A DNA stretch of 64,000 nucleotides, from assembly GCF_018688455.1 (NCBI RefSeq), contig NZ_CP061319.1, positions 1,870,976 to 1,934,975 on the forward strand. The letters run 5' to 3'. The notes beneath the pieces are model-generated. The model searched no databases and had not been told where the DNA came from. It worked only from the letters and a program-made list of their open reading frames with translations. Of the stretch, positions 1 to 9,504 are shown one piece after another; the stretch's first letter is position 1, and every line of letters begins with the position of its first letter. Origin of the DNA: Polynucleobacter sp. AM-7D1 (GTDB lineage: Bacteria; Pseudomonadota; Gammaproteobacteria; Burkholderiales; Burkholderiaceae). The position numbers and the translations under genes are program-made.

Positions 1-1
1 G

Positions 2-721
2 AGCGAAGATGAAATTCATTCGCTTGCATTAGAACATTGGAAGTTATTCGGACGCAGCGTCATCGAGAGAAGTCGTATTTGGCTTGGCAGCGGAAAACAA
101 ATTACCGACATCGTCAGTATCAATTCTGAGATTACGCTGGGGGATCGCAAGCCACGTCTATTAATCAACCCGCACTTTGTTGGGCTTGAAGGTGGCTTCA
201 TGGCACTATCGGTTTTAGCAAGTCAGCATGATTGGCCTCGTGGTGCTGGCCTCTACCAAAATATGAAGAATCCTTTTTTTAATCAAAAGATGATTGAATG
301 GAGAAATCGTTTTGGGGGGAAATCGATCGAGAGACAAAGTCGCTTGCGCGATTTGATCCGGGAAATTCAAACCGGGAACTTTATTTTTATTGCGCCTGAT
401 ATTGATCTCGGTCCACGTGACTCGGTTTTTGTTCCCTTCTTTGGAATTCAAACCAATACCATCACCTCAGTCTCACGCCTGGCTAGGCTCAGCGGCGCAG
501 AAGTGTGCTTCATGACCACCACCTTAAATGCTGATCGCATGGGATATACCTGCAATATCAGTGCACCACTTCCCAATTTTCCAACAGATGATGTTGAGGC
601 AGATACCGCACGCCTGAATAAATATATCGAAGACCTTGTTCGCGAAAGGCCTGCAGAGTACTATTGGGTACACAAGCGCTTTAAACATAGGCCGCCTGGC
701 GAGCCTAGCCTTTACAACTAA
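2..721 (+). CDS. LpxL/HtrB-type lipid A acyltransferase, 5' end cut off by the window
   Basis: The open frame runs in from the left edge in phase with position 2, so the N-terminus is missing; an internal ATG at 200 is not the real start. The visible 239 residues contain the family HX4(D/E) catalytic motif ([10 protein letters not shown] near residue 59) and align along their length with the complete paralogue at 23017-23907, including the conserved stretches [25 protein letters not shown] and [12 protein letters not shown]. The family transfers a secondary acyl chain from acyl-ACP to Kdo2-lipid IVA at the inner membrane. dapF follows 11 bases downstream, so the two are probably co-transcribed. 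Which secondary acyl chain it adds cannot be told from the sequence. Confidence 0.9.
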   Translation, partial: SEDEIHSLALEHWKLFGRSVIERSRIWLGSGKQITDIVSINSEITLGDRKPRLLINPHFVGLEGGFMALSVLASQHDWPRGAGLYQNMKNPFFNQKMIEWRNRFGGKSIERQSRLRDLIREIQTGNFIFIAPDIDLGPRDSVFVPFFGIQTNTITSVSRLARLSGAEVCFMTTTLNADRMGYTCNISAPLPNFPTDDVEADTARLNKYIEDLVRERPAEYYWVHKRFKHRPPGEPSLYN

Positions 722-732
722 TTGGAATTCTT

Positions 733-1635
733 TTGAGCACGAATTTAAACCGGTCTGCACGCAAATTACGATTCACCAAAATGCATGGTGCGGGCAATGA
801 TTTCATTGTGCTCAATGGGATTAATCAAGATCTCAGCGATATCACTCGTGAACAATGGCAAAAACTAGCCCATCGCCAGTTTGGTATTGGTGCCGATCAA
901 ATCCTGCTGGTTGAAAAAGCCACGCGCCCTGATGCCGATTTTCGTTATCGTATTTTTAATTCTGATGGTGGCGAGGTAGAGCAATGCGGTAATGGCTCGC
1001 GCTGCTTTGTTCGCTTTGTGCTCGACCAAGGCCTTTCTACAAAGAATCCCTTACGCGTAGAAGTTGCGCATACAGTGCTTACACTCAAGTCTCATGAAGA
1101 TGGCGAGGTGGAGGTGGATATGGGCGCGCCGATTTTTGAGCACAGCCAAATTCCATTTAATGCGAGTGGCCTTGCAAGTAAGCAAGAGTTTCATGAAATG
1201 CTCTATGCATTACCTATTGCTACGCCTGCTGCACACGATAGCTGGATAGGTGTTTTGTCGATGGGTAATCCCCATGCAGTTCAAGTGGTGGGTGATGTTG
1301 ACAGCGCACCCGTTCTCGAAGAAGGTCCGTCAATCGAGAGAGATCCGGTATTTCCAAAAAGAGTGAATGCTGGCTACATGCAAGTGATCAATCGCAATGA
1401 AATTAAATTGCGCGTCTATGAGCGGGGTGCTGGTGAGACTCTCGCTTGTGGCACTGGTGCATGCGCTGCAGTGGTCTCTGGCATTCGTCGCGGCTTACTT
1501 GACTCCCCCGTCAAAGTGCACACCCGTGGCGGTGATTTGCAAATTGCCTGGGGCGGAATGATTAATGAAGTGGCTCAGAGCGTCATCATGACTGGGCCAG
1601 CCATCACCGTGTTCGAGGGTGAAACACAAATCTAA
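733..1635 (+). CDS. dapF: Diaminopimelate epimerase DapF
   Basis: Converts LL- to meso-diaminopimelate, for lysine and peptidoglycan synthesis, in the cytosol. Both catalytic cysteines are present in their family contexts: Cys85 in EQCGNGSRC and Cys239 in [11 protein letters not shown]. The N-terminal signature [11 protein letters not shown] is intact (residues 14-24). I take the TTG at 733 as start because the first ATG (781) falls inside that signature; at 300 residues the protein is slightly longer than the usual 275-290. It lies 11 bases after the acyltransferase stop and is probably in one operon with it, which couples two envelope precursor steps. Confidence 0.95.
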   Translation: MSTNLNRSARKLRFTKMHGAGNDFIVLNGINQDLSDITREQWQKLAHRQFGIGADQILLVEKATRPDADFRYRIFNSDGGEVEQCGNGSRCFVRFVLDQGLSTKNPLRVEVAHTVLTLKSHEDGEVEVDMGAPIFEHSQIPFNASGLASKQEFHEMLYALPIATPAAHDSWIGVLSMGNPHAVQVVGDVDSAPVLEEGPSIERDPVFPKRVNAGYMQVINRNEIKLRVYERGAGETLACGTGACAAVVSGIRRGLLDSPVKVHTRGGDLQIAWGGMINEVAQSVIMTGPAITVFEGETQI

Positions 1636-1674
1636 AGAGTGGGGCTGCAGAAACTACTGCTACTGTTCTTTAAA

Positions 1675-2343
1675 TTAAATTCCGTATTTCTCGCGATAGG
1701 TTTTCACTGCTGGAAGATACTTTGTTAACTCGGCATTGCTGGAGGCAGTTAAGAAGGCCATCAGGTCTGCCAAGTTTGCAATTGCTACTACCGGCAAACC
1801 AAACTCTTGCTCCACTGCTTGCACTGCTGACTTATCGCCAATCTCTGTAGCCGTCCCGGACTTCTCCATACGATCCAAAGCAATCAATACCGCTGCTGGC
1901 TCTGCACCTGCATCGCGAATAAGCTTTACGGACTCGCGTACAGATGTCCCAGCTGAGATCACATCATCAATGATGACCACCCTGCCTTTAACTGGAGCAC
2001 CCACCAGTGAGCCTCCCTCGCCATGATCTTTGGCTTCTTTACGGTTGTAGGCATATGGAACATTGCGGCCAGCATCGGCTAGAGCAATTGCAGTGGCAGC
2101 AGCCAAAGTAATGCCTTTATAAGCTGGGCCGTACAGCATGTCATATTGCAGGCCAGACTCTTGCAAAGCCTTGGCGTAATACTTTCCTAGCGCACTGAGG
2201 CGGGTACCATCATTAAATCCACCCGCATTAAAGAAATAAGGGGAAAGGCGCCCCGCTTTAGTTTTAAACTCCCCAAACGACAAAACATTTGCCTCCAAAG
2301 CAAAATGAATAAAGTTATCTTGATTAGAATTTTTTGAGCTCAT
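1675..2343 (-). CDS. pyrE: Orotate phosphoribosyltransferase PyrE
   Basis: Joins orotate to PRPP to give OMP in de novo pyrimidine synthesis. The PRPP-binding loop VVIIDDVISAGTS is visible around residue 123, and the family features YGPAYKGI and YNRKEAKDHGEGG (flexible catalytic loop with Lys and His) precede it. Length of 222 residues is normal for the enterobacterial-type enzyme. The gene is convergent with dapF (39 bases between stops) and divergent from the exonuclease III gene, with only 8 bases between the start codons, so promoters must lie inside the neighbouring coding regions. Confidence 0.95.
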   Translation of the reverse strand: MSSKNSNQDNFIHFALEANVLSFGEFKTKAGRLSPYFFNAGGFNDGTRLSALGKYYAKALQESGLQYDMLYGPAYKGITLAAATAIALADAGRNVPYAYNRKEAKDHGEGGSLVGAPVKGRVVIIDDVISAGTSVRESVKLIRDAGAEPAAVLIALDRMEKSGTATEIGDKSAVQAVEQEFGLPVVAIANLADLMAFLTASSNAELTKYLPAVKTYREKYGI

Positions 2344-2351
2344 AGGCCTAT

Positions 2352-3134
2352 ATGTTACGCATCATTTCTGCCAACCTCAACGGTATCCGCTCCGCGGTCA
2401 AAAAAGGCTTTATGCCATGGGTGGTGAAGCAAAAGGCGGACTTTGTCTGTATGCAGGAGCTCAAGGCTCAGCAAGACGATTTAGAAGATGCCATTCTGAA
2501 TCCGGATGGGCTACACGGCTTTTTTCATCATGCCGAAAAAAAAGGCTATAGCGGGTGCGGCATCTATACCCCTCATAAGCCAGATGAGGTCCTATATGGC
2601 TATGGCAATGAGGAGTTCGATGCTGAAGGTCGCTATGTCGAGGCTCGATTCAAAAAGCTCTCTGTCATCTCGGTATACATGCCCTCAGGCTCAAGCTCGC
2701 CAGAAAGGCAGGAAGCAAAATATCGTTATCTAGACTCTTTCTTGCCACACTTGGTTGAACTCAAAAAGTCAGGGCGTGAAATTGTGCTGTGTGGGGACGT
2801 CAATATTGCCCACAACGAGATTGACCTTAAAAACTGGAAAGGCAATCTGAAGAACTCAGGATTTTTACCCGAAGAGCGCGCTTGGCTGACAAACCTATTT
2901 GGCAAAATTGGCTACGTAGATGTCTATAGAAAACTAGAGCCCGAAGCAACTGATGCCTGCTACACCTGGTGGAGTAATCGCGGTCAAGCTTATGCAAAGA
3001 ACGTGGGTTGGCGCATCGACTATCACATCACCACCCCAGGAATTGCGGGAAGCGCTAAAAATACTGCGGTGTATAAAGAGGAGCGTTTCTCAGATCATGC
3101 ACCACTCACAGTAGATTACGACTGGTCTATTTAG
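2352..3134 (+). CDS. xth: Exodeoxyribonuclease III (AP endonuclease, XthA/ExoA family)
   Basis: Magnesium-dependent AP endonuclease and 3'-5' exonuclease acting in base excision repair. The 260 residues carry the exonuclease-endonuclease-phosphatase fold motifs in order: SANLNGIRSA at the N-terminus, the metal-binding Glu in CMQELKAQ, CGDVNIAH mid-protein, RIDYHI, and the C-terminal SDHAPL with the catalytic Asp-His. The gene starts 8 bases from the divergent pyrE start and its last 8 bases overlap the 3' end of the convergent ampG-like gene, so this junction is tightly packed. The exact subfamily name (XthA or ExoA) is not decided here. Confidence 0.93.
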   Translation: MLRIISANLNGIRSAVKKGFMPWVVKQKADFVCMQELKAQQDDLEDAILNPDGLHGFFHHAEKKGYSGCGIYTPHKPDEVLYGYGNEEFDAEGRYVEARFKKLSVISVYMPSGSSSPERQEAKYRYLDSFLPHLVELKKSGREIVLCGDVNIAHNEIDLKNWKGNLKNSGFLPEERAWLTNLFGKIGYVDVYRKLEPEATDACYTWWSNRGQAYAKNVGWRIDYHITTPGIAGSAKNTAVYKEERFSDHAPLTVDYDWSI

Positions 3135-4461
3135 CGACTTGTGAATCGTGTTTTTTGAATTCCACTACTTTGAAGTGGATGGTGAGCCAAATCAGAATTA
3201 AGACCGGCGCTCCAATAATTGCGGTACTGATAAAAAAACTTGCATAGCCAAAGTTATTTACAAAAACGCCAGAAAATCCAGCCAGCCACTTTGGCAATAA
3301 GAGCATCATGGAGCTAAACAATGCGTACTGCGTTGCGGAGTACTGGATATTCGTCAAGGCCGATAAGAATGCGATGAACGCTGCCGAAGCTATTCCGGAA
3401 CTCAGGTTATCCGCAGAGATCACCCAAACCAAGCCATGCAAATCGTGGCCCTGTGTCGCAAGCCAAGCAAATAATAAATTGCTGACGGCCGATAAAATTG
3501 CACCCAATAACAAAATGCGCATCACGCCAAAACGTAAAGTGAGTACACCCCCAAGGAAGGCGCCGACTAATGTCATCACTACTCCAAAGACTTTACTAAC
3601 AGCTGCGACCTCATCTTTGGTGTATCCCATATCTACATAAAATGGGTTAGCCATAATTCCCATCACCACATCGCTAATACGATAGATGGCAATTAAAGAC
3701 AGAATCAAAATAGCGTGCCAACCGTAACGCTTAATAAAGTCGGCAAATGGTTCAATCAAGGTTTGATGTAGCCATGCCTTTGCATTGCGTGCTTTTGCAA
3801 GCTCAATACGAACCGGCTCTTTACTAAATAAGGTGGTGAGCACGCCCACACTAATCGAGAGCGCCATGCATAGATAGGCAAATTGCCATGCAGCAGGATC
3901 ATAGCTAGCAGAGCCTGACTCAGCGCGGGCAGCCAACCAGAGAACGCCTGCACCAGACCAAATCAATGCGAGGCGATAGCCCGTTTGATAGGTAGCGGCT
4001 AATGCTGCTTGATGATCACTATCTGCAGACTCAATTCGAAAAGCATCTAGGGCAATATCTTGCGTTGCAGAACCAAAGGCAACCAAAAGAGCGCACCACA
4101 CGATTGGTGTGAGTTGAGCTTTGGGATCAATGCTGGCCATACCGACCAAACCCAGAATAATGAGCAACTGCGCAAAAAGCAGCCAACTACGTCTTCTACC
4201 AAATAATGTTGATAACAAAGGGATGGGTAATCGATCTACTAAAGGGGCCCACATCCACTTAAACGCGTAGATCAAACCAACCCAAGTCAGATAACCAATC
4301 GTGCTGCGATCAATACCAGCCTCTCTTAGCCAAAAGCTCAAGGTTCCCAAAATAAGCAACAAAGGTAGACCGGCGGAGAAGCCCAAGAAGAGCATTCGGA
4401 GGCATGGCCATTCGAGATAAACCCGAAAATCTTTCAGCCAGGACTGAAGGGTACTAAGCAC
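3127..4461 (-). CDS. ampG: AmpG-family muropeptide transporter (MFS)
   Basis: Predicted inner-membrane major facilitator of 444 residues with about 12 hydrophobic segments. It shows AmpG-family features: an N-terminus of LEWPCLRMLFLGFSAGLPLL type, the PLVDRLPIP loop and SATQDIALDAFR in the middle of the first half. AmpG imports anhydro-muropeptides from the periplasm for cell-wall recycling. The start overlaps the end of metW by 8 bases, so it is likely the last gene of the slmA-metX-metW run. Substrate is inferred from the family only; no AmpR or AmpC homologue is seen in this window. Confidence 0.85.
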   Translation of the reverse strand: MLSTLQSWLKDFRVYLEWPCLRMLFLGFSAGLPLLLILGTLSFWLREAGIDRSTIGYLTWVGLIYAFKWMWAPLVDRLPIPLLSTLFGRRRSWLLFAQLLIILGLVGMASIDPKAQLTPIVWCALLVAFGSATQDIALDAFRIESADSDHQAALAATYQTGYRLALIWSGAGVLWLAARAESGSASYDPAAWQFAYLCMALSISVGVLTTLFSKEPVRIELAKARNAKAWLHQTLIEPFADFIKRYGWHAILILSLIAIYRISDVVMGIMANPFYVDMGYTKDEVAAVSKVFGVVMTLVGAFLGGVLTLRFGVMRILLLGAILSAVSNLLFAWLATQGHDLHGLVWVISADNLSSGIASAAFIAFLSALTNIQYSATQYALFSSMMLLLPKWLAGFSGVFVNNFGYASFFISTAIIGAPVLILIWLTIHFKVVEFKKHDSQVAK

Positions 4462-5035
4462 GTCGAACGCGGAACAGCGCTAGGCTTCCAAAAAGATTCG
4501 GCATCAAAGTAACCTGACGACCCTCATGCAAGATGCATTGATCCAGAATTTGGAGACCCAAGCTTGAGGCTAATTTTTCAAAATCAGCAACGGTAAGAAC
4601 GCGCACATTAGGTGTGTTGTACCACTGGTAAGGCAAGCTTTTAGAAACTGGCATACGGCCAAAGCCAACTGCTAGGCGGTGTGACCAATGACCAAAATTT
4701 GGGAAAGAAACAACTGACTCTTTGCCAACGCGCACCACTTCACGCAAGATCTTTTCAGTCTCATGAATGGTTTGTAGTGTTTGAGAGAGTACAACCGTAT
4801 CAAAACTATTGTTCTCAAAAAGTGCCAAACCGCCTTCAAGATTTTGCTGAATGACATTCAAACCCTTTTGCACACATGAGAGTACACGGGCATCATCAAT
4901 CTCAACGCCATAAGCATGGACTGGCTTTTGTTTCTGCAAATACTCCAAGAAACTACCATCGCCGCAACCCAGGTCTAGCACTTCACTATTGGGCGCAATC
5001 CAGTTCGCTATCGCGGCAAAGTCAGCGCGCTTCAT
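4454..5035 (-). CDS. metW: Methionine biosynthesis protein MetW
   Basis: Class I SAM-dependent methyltransferase-like fold of 193 residues. The nucleotide-binding motif VLDLGCGDG is at about residue 20, followed by GVEID at the end of strand 2 and the MetW signature LSQTLQTI and SFPNFGHW. MetW accompanies MetX and, in many proteobacteria, is needed for methionine synthesis, apparently as a partner of MetX. Here its start overlaps the metX stop by 4 bases, which supports translational coupling. Direct enzymatic activity is not established by the sequence. Confidence 0.93.
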   Translation of the reverse strand: MKRADFAAIANWIAPNSEVLDLGCGDGSFLEYLQKQKPVHAYGVEIDDARVLSCVQKGLNVIQQNLEGGLALFENNSFDTVVLSQTLQTIHETEKILREVVRVGKESVVSFPNFGHWSHRLAVGFGRMPVSKSLPYQWYNTPNVRVLTVADFEKLASSLGLQILDQCILHEGRQVTLMPNLFGSLALFRVRRA

Positions 5036-6171
5036 GATTTAACCTCAAGCATTTGTTTGAAATAAGCACGAATCAGATTGTGATAACGCGGATCATCCAA
5101 CAAGAAAGCATCGTGCCCATGTGGTGCATCAATCTCTGCATAACTCACTTCACTCTTATTACTGAGTAAAGATTCCACAATTTCGCGGCTGCGATTAGGG
5201 GGGAAGCGCCAATCAGTAGAAAAACTCACGACCAAAAACTTAGCTTGCACTTCCGCTAGAGCACGATTGAGACTTCCTTCATAACGACGAGAAGGGTCAA
5301 AATAATCTAGCGCCCTGGTAATGAGTAAATAAGTATTGGCATCAAAGTAAGTAGAAAACTTATCGCCTTGATAGCGCAAATAACTTTCAACCTCAAATTC
5401 CACATCAAAGCTAAAGCGGTAGTCTTGAGATTCGCCATGTGGCCTTTGCAGCTCGCGCCCAAACTTTTCCGCCATATCATCGTCAGATAAATAGGTAATG
5501 TGTCCGACCATACGAGCCAACTTTAGCCCGCGCTTCGGCACTACGCCATGTTCGTAATAATTACCGCCATGAAAATCTGGGTCAGACAAAATAGCATTAC
5601 GTGCCACTTCATTGAACGCGATGTTTTGCGCACTCAGTTTTGGCGTCGAGGCAATAACCAAACAATGGCCAAGGCGTTTTGGAAATTGGATAGACCATGC
5701 TAATGCCTGCATTCCACCCAAGCTTCCACCCATGACTGCAGCAAAACGACGTATACCCAATTTATCAGCCAAACGCGCCTGAGTATTGACCCAATCCTCA
5801 ACCGTGATGACAGGGAAGTCTGCGCCATAAGGCTTTTTAGTGGCAGGATTGATGCTCATTGGCCCGGTCGATCCGAAGCAAGAGCCTAAGTTATTAACCC
5901 CAATAACAAAGAAATGATTTGTATCTACTGGCTTGCCTGGCCCAATCATGTTGTCCCACCAACCAATATCGCTTGCATCATCGGGGTTAGGACCGGCTAC
6001 ATGGTGCGATGCATTGAGCGCATGGCAAACCAGCACAGCATTACTTTTATCGGCATTCAGCTTGCCGTAAGTTTCAATAACTAAATCGTAGCCCGATAAG
6101 ATGGCGCCACTTTGCAAAGGCAAGGGCTCGGCAAAGTGGATAGTGTTTCTAGAGAGATGTAACTCGCTCAT
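5032..6171 (-). CDS. metX: Homoserine O-acyltransferase MetX
   Basis: Alpha/beta-hydrolase-fold enzyme of 379 residues that acylates homoserine in the first committed step of methionine synthesis. The nucleophile elbow MGGSLGGMQ and the C-terminal catalytic His in DAPHGHDAF are present, along with the family motif [12 protein letters not shown]. Members use acetyl-CoA or succinyl-CoA; the co-occurrence with MetW in proteobacteria often goes with the succinyl type, but I cannot settle this from sequence alone. The gene overlaps slmA by 4 bases upstream and metW by 4 bases downstream, so it is part of a tightly coupled operon. Confidence 0.93.
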   Translation of the reverse strand: MSELHLSRNTIHFAEPLPLQSGAILSGYDLVIETYGKLNADKSNAVLVCHALNASHHVAGPNPDDASDIGWWDNMIGPGKPVDTNHFFVIGVNNLGSCFGSTGPMSINPATKKPYGADFPVITVEDWVNTQARLADKLGIRRFAAVMGGSLGGMQALAWSIQFPKRLGHCLVIASTPKLSAQNIAFNEVARNAILSDPDFHGGNYYEHGVVPKRGLKLARMVGHITYLSDDDMAEKFGRELQRPHGESQDYRFSFDVEFEVESYLRYQGDKFSTYFDANTYLLITRALDYFDPSRRYEGSLNRALAEVQAKFLVVSFSTDWRFPPNRSREIVESLLSNKSEVSYAEIDAPHGHDAFLLDDPRYHNLIRAYFKQMLEVKS

Positions 6172-6824
6172 TCGGACAGAAGAATGCGAAGGCTAATATC
6201 AGATGCTTCGGTTGGCAGCTTCTTAAAGCCGCTTCGAGCAAATCGATGCCAGCGACCTAGGACGCAACTCATCAACATAGCTGCTCGGACACTAACCTCA
6301 TCTTGACTTACATTCGCCCAAGCACCGCCTTGGGTTTGAGCAATGCGTAAAGACTGCTTGAGAGATGCCTCCACGCGATCCAGCACCTGTGTAATACGCT
6401 CTTGCAGGCGATCATCCTCTTGCAACAAAGCATCACCCAAAAGTACGCGAGTCATGCCAGGATTTTTTTCTGCGAAGAACAACAGCATCTGCAAAATCCC
6501 GCGAGCTTGTGCAAGCCCAGATTCTTCTTTTTGATTAATCTGATTAATCAAACCAAAAACTGTTTGCTCAATAAATGAAATCAAGCCCTCAAACATCTGC
6601 GCCTTACTAGCGAAATGCCGATAGAGCGCCGCTTCTGATACCTGAATTTTTGCCGCTAATGCTGCAGTAGTGACTCGCTCACCCTTTGGGTTTTGCAACA
6701 TCTCTGCCAACACCTGCAAGATCTGTAGACGACGTTCACCAGGGCGCGGGCGCTTGCGTGTCTTACCCTCTTCGGCAACTGTCGCTTCGATCTCTGATGC
6801 AGTAGGGTCTAAGGAATCACGCAT
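6168..6824 (-). CDS. slmA: Nucleoid occlusion factor SlmA (TetR family)
   Basis: TetR-type DNA-binding protein of 218 residues. The helix-turn-helix covers about residues 47-75 ([21 protein letters not shown]), closely matching the SlmA pattern of ITTAKLA followed by [10 protein letters not shown], and the following [10 protein letters not shown] also fits. SlmA binds chromosomal sites and blocks FtsZ assembly over the nucleoid. An extra 30-residue charged N-terminal tail (residues 1-30, basic at the end) precedes the domain. Located between argB (21 bases upstream) and metX (4-base overlap), an odd partner for biosynthesis genes but apparently co-transcribed with them. Confidence 0.88.
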   Translation of the reverse strand: MRDSLDPTASEIEATVAEEGKTRKRPRPGERRLQILQVLAEMLQNPKGERVTTAALAAKIQVSEAALYRHFASKAQMFEGLISFIEQTVFGLINQINQKEESGLAQARGILQMLLFFAEKNPGMTRVLLGDALLQEDDRLQERITQVLDRVEASLKQSLRIAQTQGGAWANVSQDEVSVRAAMLMSCVLGRWHRFARSGFKKLPTEASDISLRILLSE

Positions 6825-6845
6825 ATCTATATCTCTTATCCACTC

Positions 6846-7748
6846 TCAGCGGGAGCGAATCATTGTTCCAAAAGCTTGTTCAGTCAGAATCTCAAGCAAC
6901 AGTGAGTGCTCAATTCGACCATCAATGATGTGAACAGAATTCACACCACTCTTTGCCGCATCTAATGCAGAGGAAATCTTTGGCAACATTCCACCAGAAA
7001 TCGTGCCGTCAGCAAACAAACCATCAATTTCACGTGCAGTCAGGTCGGTTAAGAGTGTGCCGGCCTTATCCATCACGCCCGGAATATTGGTCATCATGAC
7101 CAATTTCTCTGCATGCAAAATTTCTGCCATCTTGCCAGCGACCAAGTCAGCATTGATGTTGTATGCCTGACCTTCTTCGCTAAATCCAATCGGAGAGATC
7201 ACTGGAATAAATGCGTCATCTTGCAATGCTTTAACAACTGCCGGGTTAATGGCTTCAATCTCACCAACAAACCCTAAATCAATAGTGCCGCCTACTTTCT
7301 TTTCATCGGCAACCAACATCTTCTTCGCACGAATCAAGCCACCATCTTTACCAGTCAAACCAACCGCCTGGCCACCGAAGTGGTTAATCAACATGACAAT
7401 ATCTTGCTGTACTTCACCGCCGAGAACCCACTCCACCACTTCCATGGTTTCTTCATCGGTTACGCGCATACCTTGAATAAAGGTGCCGGTCTTACCAATC
7501 TTCTTGAGGGCTTCATCAATTTGCGGACCGCCACCATGCACCACTACTGGGTTCATACCAACCAGCTTTAGCAAAATGACATCGCGCGCAAAACTTTCTT
7601 TCAGGCGCTCTTCGACCATCGCATTCCCGCCGTACTTAATCACAATAGTCTTACCGTGATAAGCGCGAATGTAAGGCAAAGCCTCGGCCAAAATCTCCGC
7701 CTTAAGTAAGGGTGGGATTTCGCTAATAGATGGGGATTGCTTAGTCAT
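6846..7748 (-). CDS. argB: Acetylglutamate kinase ArgB
   Basis: Phosphorylates N-acetylglutamate in arginine synthesis. Amino-acid kinase fold of 300 residues with KYGGNAM near the N-terminus (phosphate-binding Lys), [10 protein letters not shown] at about residue 70 and the late [13 protein letters not shown] motif. The N-terminal extension before KYGGNA (about 35 residues) is typical of the arginine-sensitive hexameric enzymes, so feedback inhibition by arginine is plausible but inferred. It follows dksA by 26 bases in the same direction and precedes slmA. Confidence 0.95.
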   Translation of the reverse strand: MTKQSPSISEIPPLLKAEILAEALPYIRAYHGKTIVIKYGGNAMVEERLKESFARDVILLKLVGMNPVVVHGGGPQIDEALKKIGKTGTFIQGMRVTDEETMEVVEWVLGGEVQQDIVMLINHFGGQAVGLTGKDGGLIRAKKMLVADEKKVGGTIDLGFVGEIEAINPAVVKALQDDAFIPVISPIGFSEEGQAYNINADLVAGKMAEILHAEKLVMMTNIPGVMDKAGTLLTDLTAREIDGLFADGTISGGMLPKISSALDAAKSGVNSVHIIDGRIEHSLLLEILTEQAFGTMIRSR

Positions 7749-7774
7749 TGCTACTTGTATATTCAGTCTAGTAA

Positions 7775-8263
7775 TTAATCGCCAAACAATTTTTGACGAA
7801 GTTCACGACGCTCTTGCGCCTCCAGTGAGAGATTTGCTGTTGGACGTGCAATTAAACGGTTCAAACCAATCGGCTCGCCTGTTTCCTCACACCAACCATA
7901 ATCACCAGACTCAATGCGGGCCAAAGCCTGCTCAACTTTTTTCAAGAGCTTGCGCTCACGATCACGTGTGCGCAGCTCAAGTGCATGCTCTTCCTCGATC
8001 GTTGCACGGTCAGCAGGATCAGGCACCAAAATATTCTCACGCAAATGCTCTGTAGTTTCAGAAGCATTTTTCAAAATATCATCTTTTAAAGTCAGGAGCT
8101 TTTGACGGAAAAAATCCAGCTGAGCCGCATTCATATAGTCCTTTTCGGACATCTTGAGCAATTCAACTTCTGTTAAAGGGGCACCCTTAGCAGCCTTTGC
8201 ACTTGCAGCCTTAGTAGGCGCTTTTGCTGTAGCCGTAGCTTTCGTTGGTGTTTTTACCGTCAT
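7775..8263 (-). CDS. dksA: RNA polymerase-binding factor DksA, cysteine-poor
   Basis: Binds the RNA polymerase secondary channel and, with ppGpp, tunes rRNA and amino-acid promoters. The 162 residues start with an Ala/Lys/Thr-rich tail (1-30) followed by a coiled coil ending in [21 protein letters not shown], the conserved tip-and-arm region. The C-terminal zinc-finger region reads [14 protein letters not shown] and then [14 protein letters not shown]: of the four zinc-binding cysteines of the E. coli type only one remains. Cysteine-poor DksA proteins are known in other proteobacteria and fold without zinc. A His-rich COG0523 GTPase lies just upstream in the same direction (113 bases), which may be meaningful for zinc supply. 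Confidence 0.93.
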   Translation of the reverse strand: MTVKTPTKATATAKAPTKAASAKAAKGAPLTEVELLKMSEKDYMNAAQLDFFRQKLLTLKDDILKNASETTEHLRENILVPDPADRATIEEEHALELRTRDRERKLLKKVEQALARIESGDYGWCEETGEPIGLNRLIARPTANLSLEAQERRELRQKLFGD

Positions 8264-8376
8264 TTCGTTCTTTCCATGGATCTAAACCATTATTACTTCA
8301 TTCTGCCAAACTTTTACCGCCCTTTTGCCAATATTTATCAATATTGACCGTGGCGCCGGATTGTACTTGATATTTC

Positions 8377-9438
8377 TTAGGCCAAACACCCTTCAAGCCC
8401 AGCCAGCAGGGTATCTTTAGGCAAATCAATGCCGATAAAAACCATCCGCGTTTGCTTTGGCTCAGCACCCCAAACACCCGCCAAATCACTTCCCATCATC
8501 TGATGAACGCCCTGGAACACGACTTTTCGGTTGCTACCCTTCACATAGAGGACGCCTTTATAGCGCAACATCTTCTCTCCGAAGACCTCCAAAATACCCC
8601 CCAGGAAGTCCTCTAATTTTTTATGATCAAAGGGTTTATCACTACGAAAAACGAAGGATTGAATGCGGTCTGTATGGCCTGCATGGCCATGATGGTCGTG
8701 ACTATGGTCATGCCCACAAGTGCTGTGATCATGGTGGTCATGGCTGTGATCGTGGCCACAAGTGGCGTGATCATGATCGTCTTGCTCCAAGAAGTGAGGG
8801 TCAATATCGAGCTTGGAATTCAAATTAAAGCCCTTAAGATCCAAAACAGCGTCTAAGGGCACTACCCCCTTAGATATTCCCTGAATTGGGGCGCGGGGAT
8901 TCATATGCATCAAACGATTGCGCAAAGCATCCACTTCAGCCGGCGATACCAAATCCGTCTTAGTAATGAAGATTTGATCGGCAAAGCCTACCTGGCGCTG
9001 TGCCTCTTCATGCTCAGTGAGCTGCTGTGGGCCATGCTTGGCATCTACAAGAGTGACTACCGCATCCAATACGTAATGATCCGCAACATCATCATCCATA
9101 AAGAATGTTTGGGCCACCGGGCCTGGATTAGCCACACCGGTAGTTTCAATAACTACGCGATCAAAACTAATCTTTTTATCTTTACGCTGCTCCCAGAGTG
9201 AATTGAGGGCCTCCACTAAATCGCCGCGAATAGTGCAGCAAATACAACCATTGCTCATTTGCACAATGTTCTCTTGATTGTCTTGAACCAAGATGTCGTT
9301 ATCAATATTCTCTTCGCCGAACTCGTTTTCAATCACGGCAATTTTTTTGCCATGCTCTTCAGTCAAGATGTGTTTGAGCAAAGTCGTTTTGCCGCTACCT
9401 AAAAAGCCTGTAAGAATTGTTACTGGAATTAACGCCAT
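8377..9438 (-). CDS. CobW/COG0523-family GTPase with His-rich loop (putative metal chaperone)
   Basis: G3E-family P-loop GTPase of 353 residues. The Walker A motif [11 protein letters not shown] is at the N-terminus, the metal-binding CxCC motif is visible as [11 protein letters not shown], and the base-specificity motif TKTD is near residue 160. A His/Asp-rich insertion (about residues 222-255) holds two near-identical copies of a [11 protein letters not shown] block, typical of zinc-handling members. The C-terminal CobW_C domain follows. I choose the ATG at 9438 over the TTG at 9453 because translation from it gives the family start [11 protein letters not shown]. An inverted repeat (9468-9482) lies 30 bases upstream. 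The transported metal is inferred. Confidence 0.88.
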   Translation of the reverse strand: MALIPVTILTGFLGSGKTTLLKHILTEEHGKKIAVIENEFGEENIDNDILVQDNQENIVQMSNGCICCTIRGDLVEALNSLWEQRKDKKISFDRVVIETTGVANPGPVAQTFFMDDDVADHYVLDAVVTLVDAKHGPQQLTEHEEAQRQVGFADQIFITKTDLVSPAEVDALRNRLMHMNPRAPIQGISKGVVPLDAVLDLKGFNLNSKLDIDPHFLEQDDHDHATCGHDHSHDHHDHSTCGHDHSHDHHGHAGHTDRIQSFVFRSDKPFDHKKLEDFLGGILEVFGEKMLRYKGVLYVKGSNRKVVFQGVHQMMGSDLAGVWGAEPKQTRMVFIGIDLPKDTLLAGLEGCLA

Positions 9439-9467
9439 GATCGATCCATTCAAAATCTATAAATACA

Positions 9468-9482
9468 TTCCCTAAATGGGAA
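9468..9482. promoter_or_regulatory. Perfect 5-5-5 inverted repeat upstream of the COG0523 gene
   Basis: TTCCC-TAAAT-GGGAA lies 30 bases before the ATG of the COG0523 GTPase and between it and the xerC stop. It could be a dyad operator for a regulator of metal supply or simply a small hairpin; it does not match the Zur box as I know it and lacks a T-run for termination. Confidence 0.3.
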
Positions 9483-9504
9483 ACCTTCTATCTTACCGAG
9501 TTCC

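Noticed and set aside
8690..8780. Repeated DNA in the COG0523 gene as a mobile or CRISPR-like repeat
   Set aside because: The repetition is explained by two copies of a His/Asp codon block within one intact reading frame.
8623..8856. Plus-strand ORFs over the His-rich part of the COG0523 gene
   Set aside because: They are antisense shadows of the repeated His/Asp codons (Met- and Val-rich translation) and have no ribosome site.
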